A DNA stretch of 64,000 nucleotides from Gracilaria gracilis (lineage: Eukaryota; Rhodophyta; Florideophyceae; Gracilariales; Gracilariaceae), in assembly GCA_030374805.1 (NCBI GenBank), contig JARGSG010000189.1:1116001-1180000 (forward strand), written 5' to 3'. Positions 51,046-60,673 of this stretch are shown in pieces (position 1 is the stretch's first letter; the number at the start of each line of letters is the position of its first letter). The position numbers and the translations under genes are program-made. Below the pieces are notes generated by a model. The model saw nothing but the letters and a program-made list of their open reading frames with translations. It was not told the origin of the DNA and did no database searches.

Positions 51046-52369
51046 AGATAGATATGCGCGACGTCAGAGCAGTGCAGCAGCAGGAGCGCACATATTTTAT
51101 CTACCGTACATAAAGCGGCGCCGAACGGAAAGTGCGCGGAGCGGCGGTCCGTGGGTGCGCCGCGCGGCGCGCGCGCTTTCTGTTCGGCTTGCGGGCGTGG
51201 CGCGGGTGCGGGGTGCGCACCACAGCGCGCAGGGAGCGTAGCGCACGCGCGCGCGGCGCGTGTTGCGAGCACCACCGCGGCGTGCGTGGCGCGTGCGTGT
51301 GGTTGCGCTTGTGCGCGCGCTGTAAAGCCGCCGCTTACAGCCTGCAAATTTTTCGGTTGGGCTTGGCGGCGGCGCTGCAGCTGACGGGGCGATGACGTCA
51401 GACGACGCGGCGCGCCGTCGCGCGCGCGACGCAGCCGCACCTGCCGAAGTGCAGCACGCAAAAGGCGCTCGTTGAGGCGGGTCATAGCGATTATACGAAC
51501 GGCGCTGCGCGGTGTAAACGGCGTCGTCGAAGCGGCGGTTTCCCACACACGCGTCGCGCGCCATCAGACAAACAGCGCCGCCCCGGGCGCCGTTCGAGCG
51601 TCGCTCGTTTAATTTGCACCCGTCACTTGGCGCTGCTCAAGCTGTTGTTGCCGTCCCCCCCTTCCCACGCTCTCACCTTGAAATTTCAAATTCGAGCTCT
51701 CCTCGCTTTACACTGAGCCGTTCAAACTCACACAACTGTTTCCCCCCCTTCATCGCAGCGGTATCAATTCAAACCGTCATCTTCCCAGCTGCACAACCAT
51801 GTGCCGCTCGTTACGCACGTCTTCCGGGAACACTCTTCCCGGAAATCGCTAACAATAGCCGGTAACTCTACGGCTGCCGGTGGCCACCACACGTCGTCTT
51901 CCACAGTGAACACACAAGTCTTGCACGTCTGTCTCTGCTCTATCGAAGCGATCACTCTAAGCTCAGCAATCCGCTCCGTCCGCACACAAACCCTTGTGCC
52001 GCTTCCAACCTCTCTCGCCTTTAAAAAAGAAAAAGGTACACGTTCATTGAACGCGCACATCATTTACGTCAGCGCACCGTCAACAACAACTGTCCCAACC
52101 ACTCGAGACTGCTTCTCGAGAAGCGCCCACGCACCACAGTTCCACTTCACCGGCAGTTTGTCCAGTGCGAAGTGTTCGACGCTCACCGCCCTCTGTAAAG
52201 CCGTGCCGCTTCATCCCACCGTTTAGCCTTTACCACCATACACCACAAACTTACCACAACCGCACCACACGCCTTCGAAGCGAGCTCACGCAACCCACAT
52301 CGTATCGCGCAGTAAAGCTGTTGTGCATCGTTTTGTCTCAAATCGATGCGCGCTCGCTCTATCTATATC

Positions 52370-52395
52370 TATCTCTCGCTCTCTCTCTCTCTCTC
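52370..52395. repeat. (CT)n microsatellite
   Basis: CT dinucleotide run following an ATCT-type run (52350-52370), about 280 bases upstream of the L1-domain gene. Confidence 0.85.
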
Positions 52396-52668
52396 ACACG
52401 TCGCCGTCGATAACACGAGCGTGCCGCTCTCAGCACCGCAGATCCGCCCGCGCTTCAAATCGATGCGCGGGAAACCTACTATTTGAATTTATCGATGACA
52501 AGCATAGACCACCACGTGTACAGCTGTTAGGATTACTGTAAGAAACTGCACTGCTTTCACCTCACTGCGCTCCCCACGCCGTCGCGACGCCGCCGACAAC
52601 GCCACCCCGGAAACAGTTGCCTGTCTCCTTCGTAAACGTCTATAGGCGGGTTCCATTGTCGTGCTCAA

Positions 52669-53616
52669 ATGGGTCGCAAGCGTCAACGCAAGCCTTCTGG
52701 TGCTGCCAAAGTGCACCATGAAGATACCGCTGTTAAACGAATAGACCAAGTCACGCTCAAGTCGGCTGTATCAGCGTTGCTCCGAGATGCGGTTGCGTTT
52801 GAGAAGAAGCGCAACGAAAAGCTCATAGAAGCCGGTGAGGATGTGCAACAGCTGCTTCAGCCTGAAGGCTTCCTTAATCTCGTAGTCACCTTTAAGTTCC
52901 CGCCGTTCAAGCCCAAGTTGAGACCAGTACCAATGTAAGTTTCTATGCTTTTTCAACACAGCTTTTTATATTTGTGAGTGACTGACCCTTCTTGCTAAAA
53001 CAGTGCTCTCAAACATTCTTTGTGGAAAGAAGGACAAACTGATGTGTGTCTGATTGTAAAAGACCCACAACGTCTCGTAAAAGACTATTTAGCACAACAT
53101 GGAAATGGAGGAGTAACGCGTGTTCTGGGCGTTGAGAAGCTGAAAAAGCGCTACGGAACACATGAAGGCAAACGCGAATTGAGTACAATGTACGACGTGT
53201 TTTTGGTGGACAAGAGCGTGGCCCCAATGATGCCAAACTTGTTGGGCAATGCTTTCTTACAAGCCAAACTCATGCCACTCGCGGTGGATATGACCAAAGA
53301 CGCGGTTGCTTCGATCCAAAGAACGTTAAAGAGTACTCCGTTTAGTCCAAGACAGGGCACTTGTACCAATGTCAAAGTTGGTAGGATTGACTTGAGTGAA
53401 GAGCATCTTGTGGAAAACGTTCTGATGGCTGTTGATGGTATTGCTCGACGTTGTGAGGGCGGGTGGAAGAGCATTCAATCCCTTAGTTTGAAGACCTGTC
53501 GCTCTCCCACCGTGCAGATTTATTTGTCGCTGCCTGGGGAGGGTGTTATGGTCAAAAAGAGTGGTGCAGAGAACGATGCCCAGATATCGAAGAAAGCAAA
53601 GGTCGTTGCCAGCTAA
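52669..53616 (+). CDS. Ribosomal L1-domain protein (RSL1D1/UTP30/CIC1-like)
   Basis: Two exons, 52669-52934 and 53004-53616, with a 69-base intron (GTAAGT to AACAG). The product is 292 residues. The ribosomal L1 fold is visible: FLNLVVTFKFPPFKPKLRPVPIALKHSLW across the splice site, then TDVCLIVKDPQRLVKDYL, TMYDVFLVDKSVAPMMPNLLG (family fLvDrri...lp..LGk), KDAVASIQRTLKSTPFSPRQGTC and ENVLMAVDGIARRCEGGWKSIQSLSLKT. This set fits the nucleolar RSL1D1/Utp30/Cic1 group that acts in ribosome assembly, not the L1/L10a ribosomal protein itself. Both termini are basic. Confidence 0.85.
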
Positions 53617-55787
53617 TTGCAGTGCACATGTAGACAGAAACGAGGGTTGGGGTGACTGCGAAGCGCAACGCAATGGCCCGGGACTCATATATGTGTTCGT
53701 CCGCATCAGCTGCACCTTTGTTCTGATCTGGGGACTCTTGGAAAGAAAGAAGACAAGCCCAGGTTGGCGTAGCACTTGGTTTCAGGCTCATTTTGTTGAA
53801 CTAACACCCCTGCCATCAACTGAGAACGCAAAGCTGTCTACAGGTGCATATCGTCTAAGACTCCAGACTAAAGCTTAATCAAGAAACTTTCATCGCCGCG
53901 CAGTGCTTCTTCGCGGTCAAGTACGTTGTTTGTCATTCGCCCTTACACAGGTTCAGGATCACTACGAGATCCTTCTTACTCTTCATCGGGAACTGGGACG
54001 AAACCCATTGTAATGGTTGATTGAACGCTGTTGCAGAATTCCAGAAGGCCGAGTCAAGCGTCTCACTTGAGTGCCTTCGTAGTCCGCCCCCTCGAGTAGA
54101 GCATCGTCATGTAACTATACCGACCACAGTTGAATATGGGCCTCACGAGACGGGGATGGACATAGATTGTTGATGCCCAGCTAAAGGAGAACGGATAGAA
54201 CCATCGGGCTAGAAAACAGGCTGACAGACATAAGCACAGACACAAGTTTGAAAGAATGTTTTGTTTACCATGATGAACCAAGTATCTACATTACTCTATC
54301 TAAGTCGATCGGGCACACCGTCCGAGTCGACTACCTGCCCGGCTCAGGTTCAACTCCACTTTGTCCTATTCAAAGGATGTTAGCAAGTGAACGCGGGCCG
54401 GGCAAAGAACAAGACGCTGGGGTCAACTGCGCGGTGCGGCAGCGGCTTTTATACTGCTGAAATGGAGCGAAGCGCCGTGGAATAATTTGTCAGCATTTCC
54501 TGGTGAGGACATGGTGGTGATGTTGACGTGTCGTGGGGTAATTAGATTGGGAGACAGATTCGGTGCGCTTTCCTTTTGAAAGGCATGAGGATGAATTGGA
54601 GCTAAAAAGTCATGATGGGAACGTGGTATGTAGTGGATTCATTTCATTGGGAAAGGGTTTCCGTTTTGATTTCCGTTCTAAACGCACGATGATGATTTCG
54701 ATCAATCTCAGGTCAGGGTAGCAGGGTAGCAGAGAATGGGCTTTCAATCTTAGGTGGGAACGTTCTCTCACAATTATACTCCGTACATGTGTGTACAAGC
54801 AAGCGAAAACGAATTCACAACAACACTCGATTGTCTACCGTTGGTACCTTCCTTGACTTTTTCCATCCGTAGCCTACCCCGTCGCAACATGCAAATATCG
54901 CCGTGTAGATAAGTATAGCGATACGAATAAATGTACTGTACCAAGGTAGCCACCATCGAGAGTACCAAGGGTGTACTGTACAACGCTTGCTTGAACTTTG
55001 CAGTAAGATCGCAAGACGGAGATCGGTCATCTTGGCGGTCTATCCTATCCAACACTTGGCGCGTTTACCGTTGTAGCATAGAGTGGCCCGCATAGTGAAT
55101 GGGATTGGGAATGAACCGGGATTGGGAATAAACCGGATTGGTAGCCGAAAATACCGGAAGAGACAGCAATAATCGTTAGCAATCGCCTTGTTGTGTCGAG
55201 GACCCGGTTAAACTCGATACCCTTGTATATTAACATCGGTTTGATAGAGATAACAATTTATCGACGAACAGCCGATGACACTTGACATCTTTAATCTATA
55301 AACAAGTGAAAATGATAATGTAGTCCGGTCATTCGTCAGAAATGGAGCGTTTTCATACTGAAGGCTTGACACGGTAGAGAAACAGTTGAGAAAAACAGGG
55401 TTAGATCCCGTAATTAGCAGAGGATATCGTGATCATGATTTTGCCTCAGTCATTATGGTTGATGTCGAACGAAGGTTCGGAAAGTCGTCCTATCGCTAGT
55501 TGTCGCGATATTTCGATAGAGCTATACAGTACAAAGACGTCACAATATACCATTCGCGTACAAAAACCGAAAGCGGAAACTTACCTAACCGAGTATCCAT
55601 GTGCACGCAGACAAAACAATTTCAGATGCAAGACCACATGCTCGGTGAAAACATGTGTTACGGTCACAGACCATCACCAGATAGATAAAGCAAACCACAA
55701 ACTAGACATGGAAGCCCCCAAGACATAGTAATTCCAGGGAGTAGACGTCGCTTAAGCGATGTTGCTTCTGGAAAATAAACTGATGCT
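53617..55787. other. Intergenic with solo-LTR-like repeat copy 2
   Basis: 2.2 kb between two converging 3' ends (L1-domain gene and pyrophosphatase). It contains the 392-base repeat at 54259-54650. No gene is recognised elsewhere. Confidence 0.5.
54259..54650 (-). repeat. TATA-bearing dispersed repeat (solo-LTR-like), copy 2
   Basis: Best-preserved copy with copy 3, about 390 bases. Read on the minus strand: TGAAATGAATCC..., about 190 bases, then GCAGTATAAAAGCC (TATA at 54446-54453), about 190 bases, ending ...GGTAAACAAAACA. An 8-base inverted repeat (TGCCCGGC/GCCGGGCA) lies in the downstream half. TG...CA ends and a mid-element TATA box resemble an LTR, but I see no target-site duplication. 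Confidence 0.8.
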
Positions 55788-56543
55788 CTATTTCAGAGAC
55801 AGCTCATCCTCGTTCTCGATCTTTCCACTTCTCAGATCTGCCCAACTAGTATGAGTTTCAGTAACCACATTCTGAGCAAATGCAGAGTTCTTCGCTTCCC
55901 CACCGTATCCATATTCGTTCTCTCCCTTTCCTTCAGCAGTTTTGTACAATCTGAACCACTCCCGAACCTCGTGCACCTTGCCAGGGAAAACACGTTCGAC
56001 ATCATCAATGTCATTGACATCACCAGCCTTTGGATCAGCAGTGTTGATGCCGATGATCTTCCAGTCAACCTCACCCTCGTCTAGTAGAGCAAGACATCCC
56101 AAAACTTTAACCTTGTAAACAGAACCAAATGGCATCGCTGCATCACCGATTTCGCAGACATCGACAGGATCACCGTCTCCACAAAAGTTCAGTTCGGGGT
56201 GGATCGATGAGGGGTCTTCCCATGTCTGTGGGATGGCACCGTAGTTAACAAGTGACGGTCCGTACTTGTAAATACGTAGCTCGCCCTTCTTGATGTCTTG
56301 CTTAATGGGCGTGCCAGTCTCGTCTGTGGCGATCTCCATCTTCGCCTGTGTTCCGCGAGGAATCTCATTCACAAAATGAACAACTGAGGTATTAGATGGA
56401 TCCGGATAAACAGGGATATCATGCCACGGCGATAACTGAATATCTTTGGACGATCGGTAGAATAGACGGAAGCCCTTTGTGTTTGACTCTCCAACCGTCT
56501 GGGTCTGCAACGAAGGAACATCTGTAGAAGCCTGATGGTGCAT
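55788..56543 (-). CDS. Soluble inorganic pyrophosphatase (family I)
   Basis: 251 residues from the ATG at 56543. It hydrolyses pyrophosphate to phosphate and so drives biosynthetic reactions. It is a eukaryote-type family I enzyme: WHDIPVYPD near the N terminus, FVNEIPRGTQAKMEIA, the signature GDGDPVDVCEIG (D-x-D-P-x-D, metal binding), KVLGCLALLDEGEVDWKIIGI, and the KVHEVREWFRLYK helix. The frame continues upstream without an ATG to about 56618. A second frame starting with ATG 56680 begins MRIPAFISPAAVARRPLARSG, which looks like an organelle transit peptide. A 56-base intron (56617-56562, GTGGTG to CTCGAG) would join it in frame. An organellar form is therefore possible but unproven. Confidence 0.92.
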   Translation of the reverse strand: MHHQASTDVPSLQTQTVGESNTKGFRLFYRSSKDIQLSPWHDIPVYPDPSNTSVVHFVNEIPRGTQAKMEIATDETGTPIKQDIKKGELRIYKYGPSLVNYGAIPQTWEDPSSIHPELNFCGDGDPVDVCEIGDAAMPFGSVYKVKVLGCLALLDEGEVDWKIIGINTADPKAGDVNDIDDVERVFPGKVHEVREWFRLYKTAEGKGENEYGYGGEAKNSAFAQNVVTETHTSWADLRSGKIENEDELSLK

Positions 56544-57340
56544 ATGGATGAAGGCCCGTGATCTCGAGGATCGAGAAACGCTGACGAAGGGGCGGCCATG
56601 CTGGGGCCGGCACACCACCCGGAACGCGCTAATGGGCGCCGCGCGACAGCGGCGGGTGATATGAAGGCCGGAATGCGCATTCTGAGAGGTAAGAGAAGCA
56701 GTCGTTTAGAAGTAGTGGGGTAGCCCTCTTGCTCTTAGAATGATTGGGACGATGACGTTAGTCATACGGCTTCACCTCGAACCGCTAATCTCCCGCTTGG
56801 GACTGTGGCGTGTTTGCGGCTGAGAGACGGCCGAGACTCGGACTCGAGACTCGGAGAATGCATAGCGCGTCTTACAGTGCAAATGCAAAAACCTCCACGT
56901 CAACGATAGTTCCAACCGATGCTGTTACGTCATACGCTTCTCTTGCTTGGGACGAAGCAACCGAATCTTCTGCTCCGAACTTCTTTGTTGCTACGAAGAT
57001 AGAGCTGCGCGTGATTTCGGCCGCGGATCCAAAACGAGAGCATGATCAGGTACGGAGAGTTTAAGCCACGACGGTCTTCGTGTATCCTGGAAGAATAGTT
57101 TGTACAAAAGCTCACGTTGTACGCAGACAGTGAAGGAAAGCCGTTCAACACATTGTACAGGTCAAACGGTTGGTCAAGGATCTAGTGATGAACTAGATTA
57201 AATCAACTGCGTTGCGAAGGGTCGCCGAAATAGTGCCCCTGTGCCTCCTTCCGCACACAATTGTGAGGCATACAAAAACGAGGCCAGTACGCCTGAAGAG
57301 TAACTTTATGTTGAGCGTTCCGCGTTTCGATAAACGGCCT
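56544..57340. other. Intergenic, promoter side of pyrophosphatase
   Basis: 797 bases. Its first about 140 bases may hold an upstream coding exon with a transit peptide. No other gene is recognised. Confidence 0.45.
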
Positions 57341-59233
57341 TCATGGGCTATTGCTGTTGCCCTGTTCAAGTCTTAGCTTATCTCGCCATTGGCGTATCTC
57401 CCCGGCCCCATTGCGCACGAAAGAAGAATTTGCTAGCCACTCGAGTACTTCTTCAAACCCGTTTAACCCACAGATTATATCACAGGCCTGAATCGCCTTC
57501 ACAAATCCTGGGTCAAACTGCCCTTTTCTAGCGACGGTCACCAAGCCTCGCACGACTTGTCTAATCCCTTCATCACCCAAGGATTTGTGTGCTTCAATTT
57601 CCAACTCAAGCCGGTTTTGCAACGCGCTTCGAACAAGCTTGTTCATATCTTCTGGAGCAGCGTTCATAGCTCGCATCAAGTCGCCGACGAACTCACAACT
57701 TTCACATAATCTAGGTTCCCATCTTGCCTTAATCCATGTTGCAAAGCGTTCCACTCCAAATCCTATGACCGCAGTCTTTATCATCTCCTGTCTCTCATCA
57801 AGTTTGCAAACAAAACCAATGTCATTCTCCAGCAAAGCCAATCTTCCCAATAACTTGCCTAACGCAACATCTGCGAAAGCTGAGTTGTACTCCTCAGGAA
57901 AGGTTTCCCTCCAATCGTTTGCCAATCTCATGATCTCTTCGAAGCCCAGCTTTTCACGAAGTTCGGTCACTTCTTTCTGCTCGTGTTCAACTAGGCGAAC
58001 GCCGAATTCCTTGAAGTTTTCACGAACCTCTTCGATGTCTAGTATTTGTGCCTCTCTCGCGCGCCCAAATTCGTCAATGCCACCATTGAGCCGCGTATTA
58101 ACTTGCTCTATCCTTTTCGACATTTCACCATCAACGAAGCTCTCCCATCGTTCGAAAACTTCGATAGAGTCCGCCACACTTCTAGACACGGTAGAAATGC
58201 GCTGCACAAGGTCCTCATAAAGCCCAACTTTACGTCGCATGTCTTCAACAGAGGCATTTGCATTTCCTTTAATGCCCGTGTCTTGCTGGACTACTTGCGC
58301 CAGTCGCTCAACTTTCTGCTCTACGTAAGCTTGCTGTTCAGCCAGCTCGTCAATACGCTTTCCAATGTCAGCCTTCAGCCTCTTGAAAGCACCGGTCCGT
58401 AAACTTTCCATCTCGGCATCGCGAATTATATTCATATCGCGTCGAAGCATATATTGTTCCTCCTGAGTCGTTTTCTGGGCAGCCCGTCGCATGAGTTGTG
58501 CCTCCCATTCGACATCGGCGCTCTCACTGTCGCTACCGGCAGCCTCGACACGAGTAAAGTTAGAAACAGGTTCAACTTCGATATCATCATCGTCGTATAT
58601 TCCTGCATTCCACTCAGCAGAAAACGGAGCTGCTGTTGCAGTACCCGGTATCAGCTTCGCCGTTGTCGTTTGCGGTGGTTGAGACTGAGAGAATTGAGAC
58701 TGTTGATTTGATCGGGAACTATGCCCAACCTTTTGGTTACTAGGAGAGGGGAGTTGCCCTTCGTCGAGCCGATGCTCCGAAGTATGCTTGGAGTCACGCA
58801 AAGACAGTTCTTGACTGCTGTGAGGTAGTGGCGGGCGGGAATGGGGACTAATGCGGAGCTTCTGCTTCAATTGCTTCAGCTGTTCCTTCGTGTAGGAAGC
58901 CTGTAGCTCATTCACAGGATCTGAGTCCGGTTCATAACCGGGAACAACCGGGGCCTGTTTGAGCTTTGTCCGCACTCGAGGTTTAACACGCACGGAATAT
59001 GGTCGAGAACGAGCGGAGTCCTGTGTCGCGAGCGAGTCTTCTTTGTTTGAAGCAGCAACATGCAAAGCAGCATTGCCAGAAAAGCTGGACGTGGAGTTGC
59101 CAGTTCCTGAACTAGCATTCGTTGTATCGACCTGATGCGGGCCTGGAAGCTGCGAATTCACCCGACGTCTTTTCTGAACTTTGCGGCTACGCTTTGAAAA
59201 GAGGGCTGGTTCCGAAGTTTGACCCCCGTTCAT
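57341..59233 (-). CDS. GCFC2/PAXBP1 (ILP1)-like protein
   Basis: Single exon of 630 residues with ATG at 59233. It has a basic N-terminal half with KRSRKVQKRRRVN and RVKPRVRTKLK, then SYTKEQLKQLKQKLR, which resembles the conserved YT-x-E-x-L-x-x-L element of the family. It then has VEWEAQLMRRAA (family WE-x-EQ-x-RK), a coiled coil (about 270-380: IGKRIDELAEQQAYVEQKVERL) and a helical C-terminal domain with GKLLGRLALLENDIGF...WIKARWEP, comparable to the GCFC domain (WDP motif). GCFC proteins act in splicing complexes (lariat release) or transcription. The similarity is by eye and only moderate, so the family name is tentative. Confidence 0.55.
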   Translation of the reverse strand: MNGGQTSEPALFSKRSRKVQKRRRVNSQLPGPHQVDTTNASSGTGNSTSSFSGNAALHVAASNKEDSLATQDSARSRPYSVRVKPRVRTKLKQAPVVPGYEPDSDPVNELQASYTKEQLKQLKQKLRISPHSRPPLPHSSQELSLRDSKHTSEHRLDEGQLPSPSNQKVGHSSRSNQQSQFSQSQPPQTTTAKLIPGTATAAPFSAEWNAGIYDDDDIEVEPVSNFTRVEAAGSDSESADVEWEAQLMRRAAQKTTQEEQYMLRRDMNIIRDAEMESLRTGAFKRLKADIGKRIDELAEQQAYVEQKVERLAQVVQQDTGIKGNANASVEDMRRKVGLYEDLVQRISTVSRSVADSIEVFERWESFVDGEMSKRIEQVNTRLNGGIDEFGRAREAQILDIEEVRENFKEFGVRLVEHEQKEVTELREKLGFEEIMRLANDWRETFPEEYNSAFADVALGKLLGRLALLENDIGFVCKLDERQEMIKTAVIGFGVERFATWIKARWEPRLCESCEFVGDLMRAMNAAPEDMNKLVRSALQNRLELEIEAHKSLGDEGIRQVVRGLVTVARKGQFDPGFVKAIQACDIICGLNGFEEVLEWLANSSFVRNGAGEIRQWRDKLRLEQGNSNSP

Positions 59234-60673
59234 CTGAGGGCAGTTGGTTGATGAGTAGCGACCTCCTCAGCCAGCGTTTCGTCTCGCAACCCCCACCAGC
59301 TCGAGTCATGCATAATCACCACAAGAAACGTGCGGGAAGGAGCTTTCGGTCTATGTTGGTGTGCTCTTGTGCTTGCCAGGCATTTTCTTGGCCTGCCACG
59401 TGGGAGTCGGCGTCAGCGTTCGAAAAGGCAGAAAGTGCGCTACAGCACAAGAACGAAAATGTTTTGTTTACTAGATATCTATCCACATTATATCTAAGTC
59501 GATCGGGCACACCGTCCGAGTCGACTACCTGCCCAGCTCACATTCAACTCTACTTTTCCTGTTCAAAGGATGTTAGCAAGTAAACGCGGGCCGGGCAAGG
59601 AACAAGACGCTGGGGTCAACTGCGCGGTGCGGTAGCGGCTTTTATACTGCTGAAATGGAGCGAACCGCCGTGAAATATTTGTCAGCATTTCTTGGTGAGG
59701 ACATGATGGTGATGTTGACGTGTCGTGGATTAATTAGATTGGGAGACGAATTCGGTGTGCTTTCCCTTTTAGAGGCATGAGGATGAACTGGAGCTAATCA
59801 AGGGCATGATGGGGAAGTTGTATATAGTGTATTCATTCCATTGAGGGAGGACTTGCCGTCAAAGTTTTTGGCCCTCTTTACGAGAGGTAGACCCGCCAAG
59901 AGTATGGTTACGTTCTCATCATCAAAAAGGTTCTCAACCTGTTCCTGTTATGGGCTTTCCATGGATTGATAAGGTAGCAACTGTCGGAGATATGGGAAGA
60001 CTGATGGAAGGCCCTTGCGTCGGTTTGGGGTATACTTATTGTATGCTCGAGTGACTCGCACTTGTTGCTGATGTTATTTAACGTGAGCATCCTACATTTA
60101 TTCCTTCTAGGCTATATGAGAATCCGTTGAAGTCTCTGTGGGAGACTCTTACGAGCGGTTCATCTCTGACATAGGGGCCAGTTTTGCACATCAGACCCGA
60201 CTGCGGTTATTGTTGTCAGGGTTAACAATTCTGCTGACTACCGCTGTCTTCTCATTCCGCGGTGAACGCCTCCCGTGAGACTTTTCAGTGCCCGTGCACC
60301 GTTCAAACCGCATCCGCGTATGTGTGCTGTTCTACGACACTAGCATCCTCTCAAGGGCCGTCATTGCCCGCCTACTGCGGGAGTGGGAGCCGCTTTATCA
60401 CAATAAACACTGCTCTTTGTTTGCAACTTCACACAGACCGATCCATGTGATTCTGTCTGCGAACAAGTGGATTGTTAGAGGTGGTTTTTCGTGAATTGCC
60501 AAGAGCGTGGGAAAGGCATGAAGGCGCTGCACAATCAGTGTCAAACTTTAGGAAATTCGGTGTTTAGTTTGACTTCGTTAGAAGCCCAGCTGGTACATTT
60601 ACCCCACGATAGATAACAGGTTTCTCGGATTGTGATATACTATTTCATTCCAGTTGGCTGACGTGGTGAAAGT
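59234..60673. other. Intergenic with solo-LTR-like repeat copy 3
   Basis: 1.44 kb between the GCFC-like gene head and the haloperoxidase-family gene tail. It contains the repeat at 59461-59844. Right after it, 59850-59890 weakly resembles the coding end of the LINE family. The rest shows nothing. Confidence 0.5.
59461..59844 (-). repeat. TATA-bearing dispersed repeat (solo-LTR-like), copy 3
   Basis: It matches copy 2 over nearly its full length with scattered differences. TATAAAAG is read on the minus strand at 59639-59646, and the ends are TGGAATGAATAC... and ...GTAAACAAAACA. It lies about 230 bases upstream of the GCFC-like start, in the same strand sense as that gene. Confidence 0.8.

Larger units (their letters stand above)
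50950..52668. other. GC-rich divergent region upstream of paralog 3 and the L1-domain gene
   Basis: 1.7 kb. It contains the G-rich minisatellite at 50998-51045, a very CG-rich block at 51110-51560 (for example CGCACGCGCGCGCGGCGCG near 51243) and a (CT)n tract near 52370-52395. Both neighbouring promoters lie here. A 344-residue minus-strand frame (50514-51548) overlaps paralog 3 out of frame and was rejected. Confidence 0.5.

Noticed and set aside
50514..51548. Minus-strand open frame of 344 codons
   Set aside because: It overlaps the N-terminal half of paralog 3 in another frame, begins without a convincing ATG and is Arg/Pro/Ala-rich because of the GC-rich block. It is a composition artefact.
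53543..53878. 111-codon plus frame over the end of the L1-domain gene
   Set aside because: It begins inside the real gene in another frame and continues into its 3' untranslated region.
54347..54357. GGTTCAACTCC inside repeat copy 2, a match to the tRNA B box
   Set aside because: No A box at the right distance, no cloverleaf, and copies 1 and 3 do not keep the match. The repeat has a TATA box instead, so a tRNA-derived SINE is less likely.
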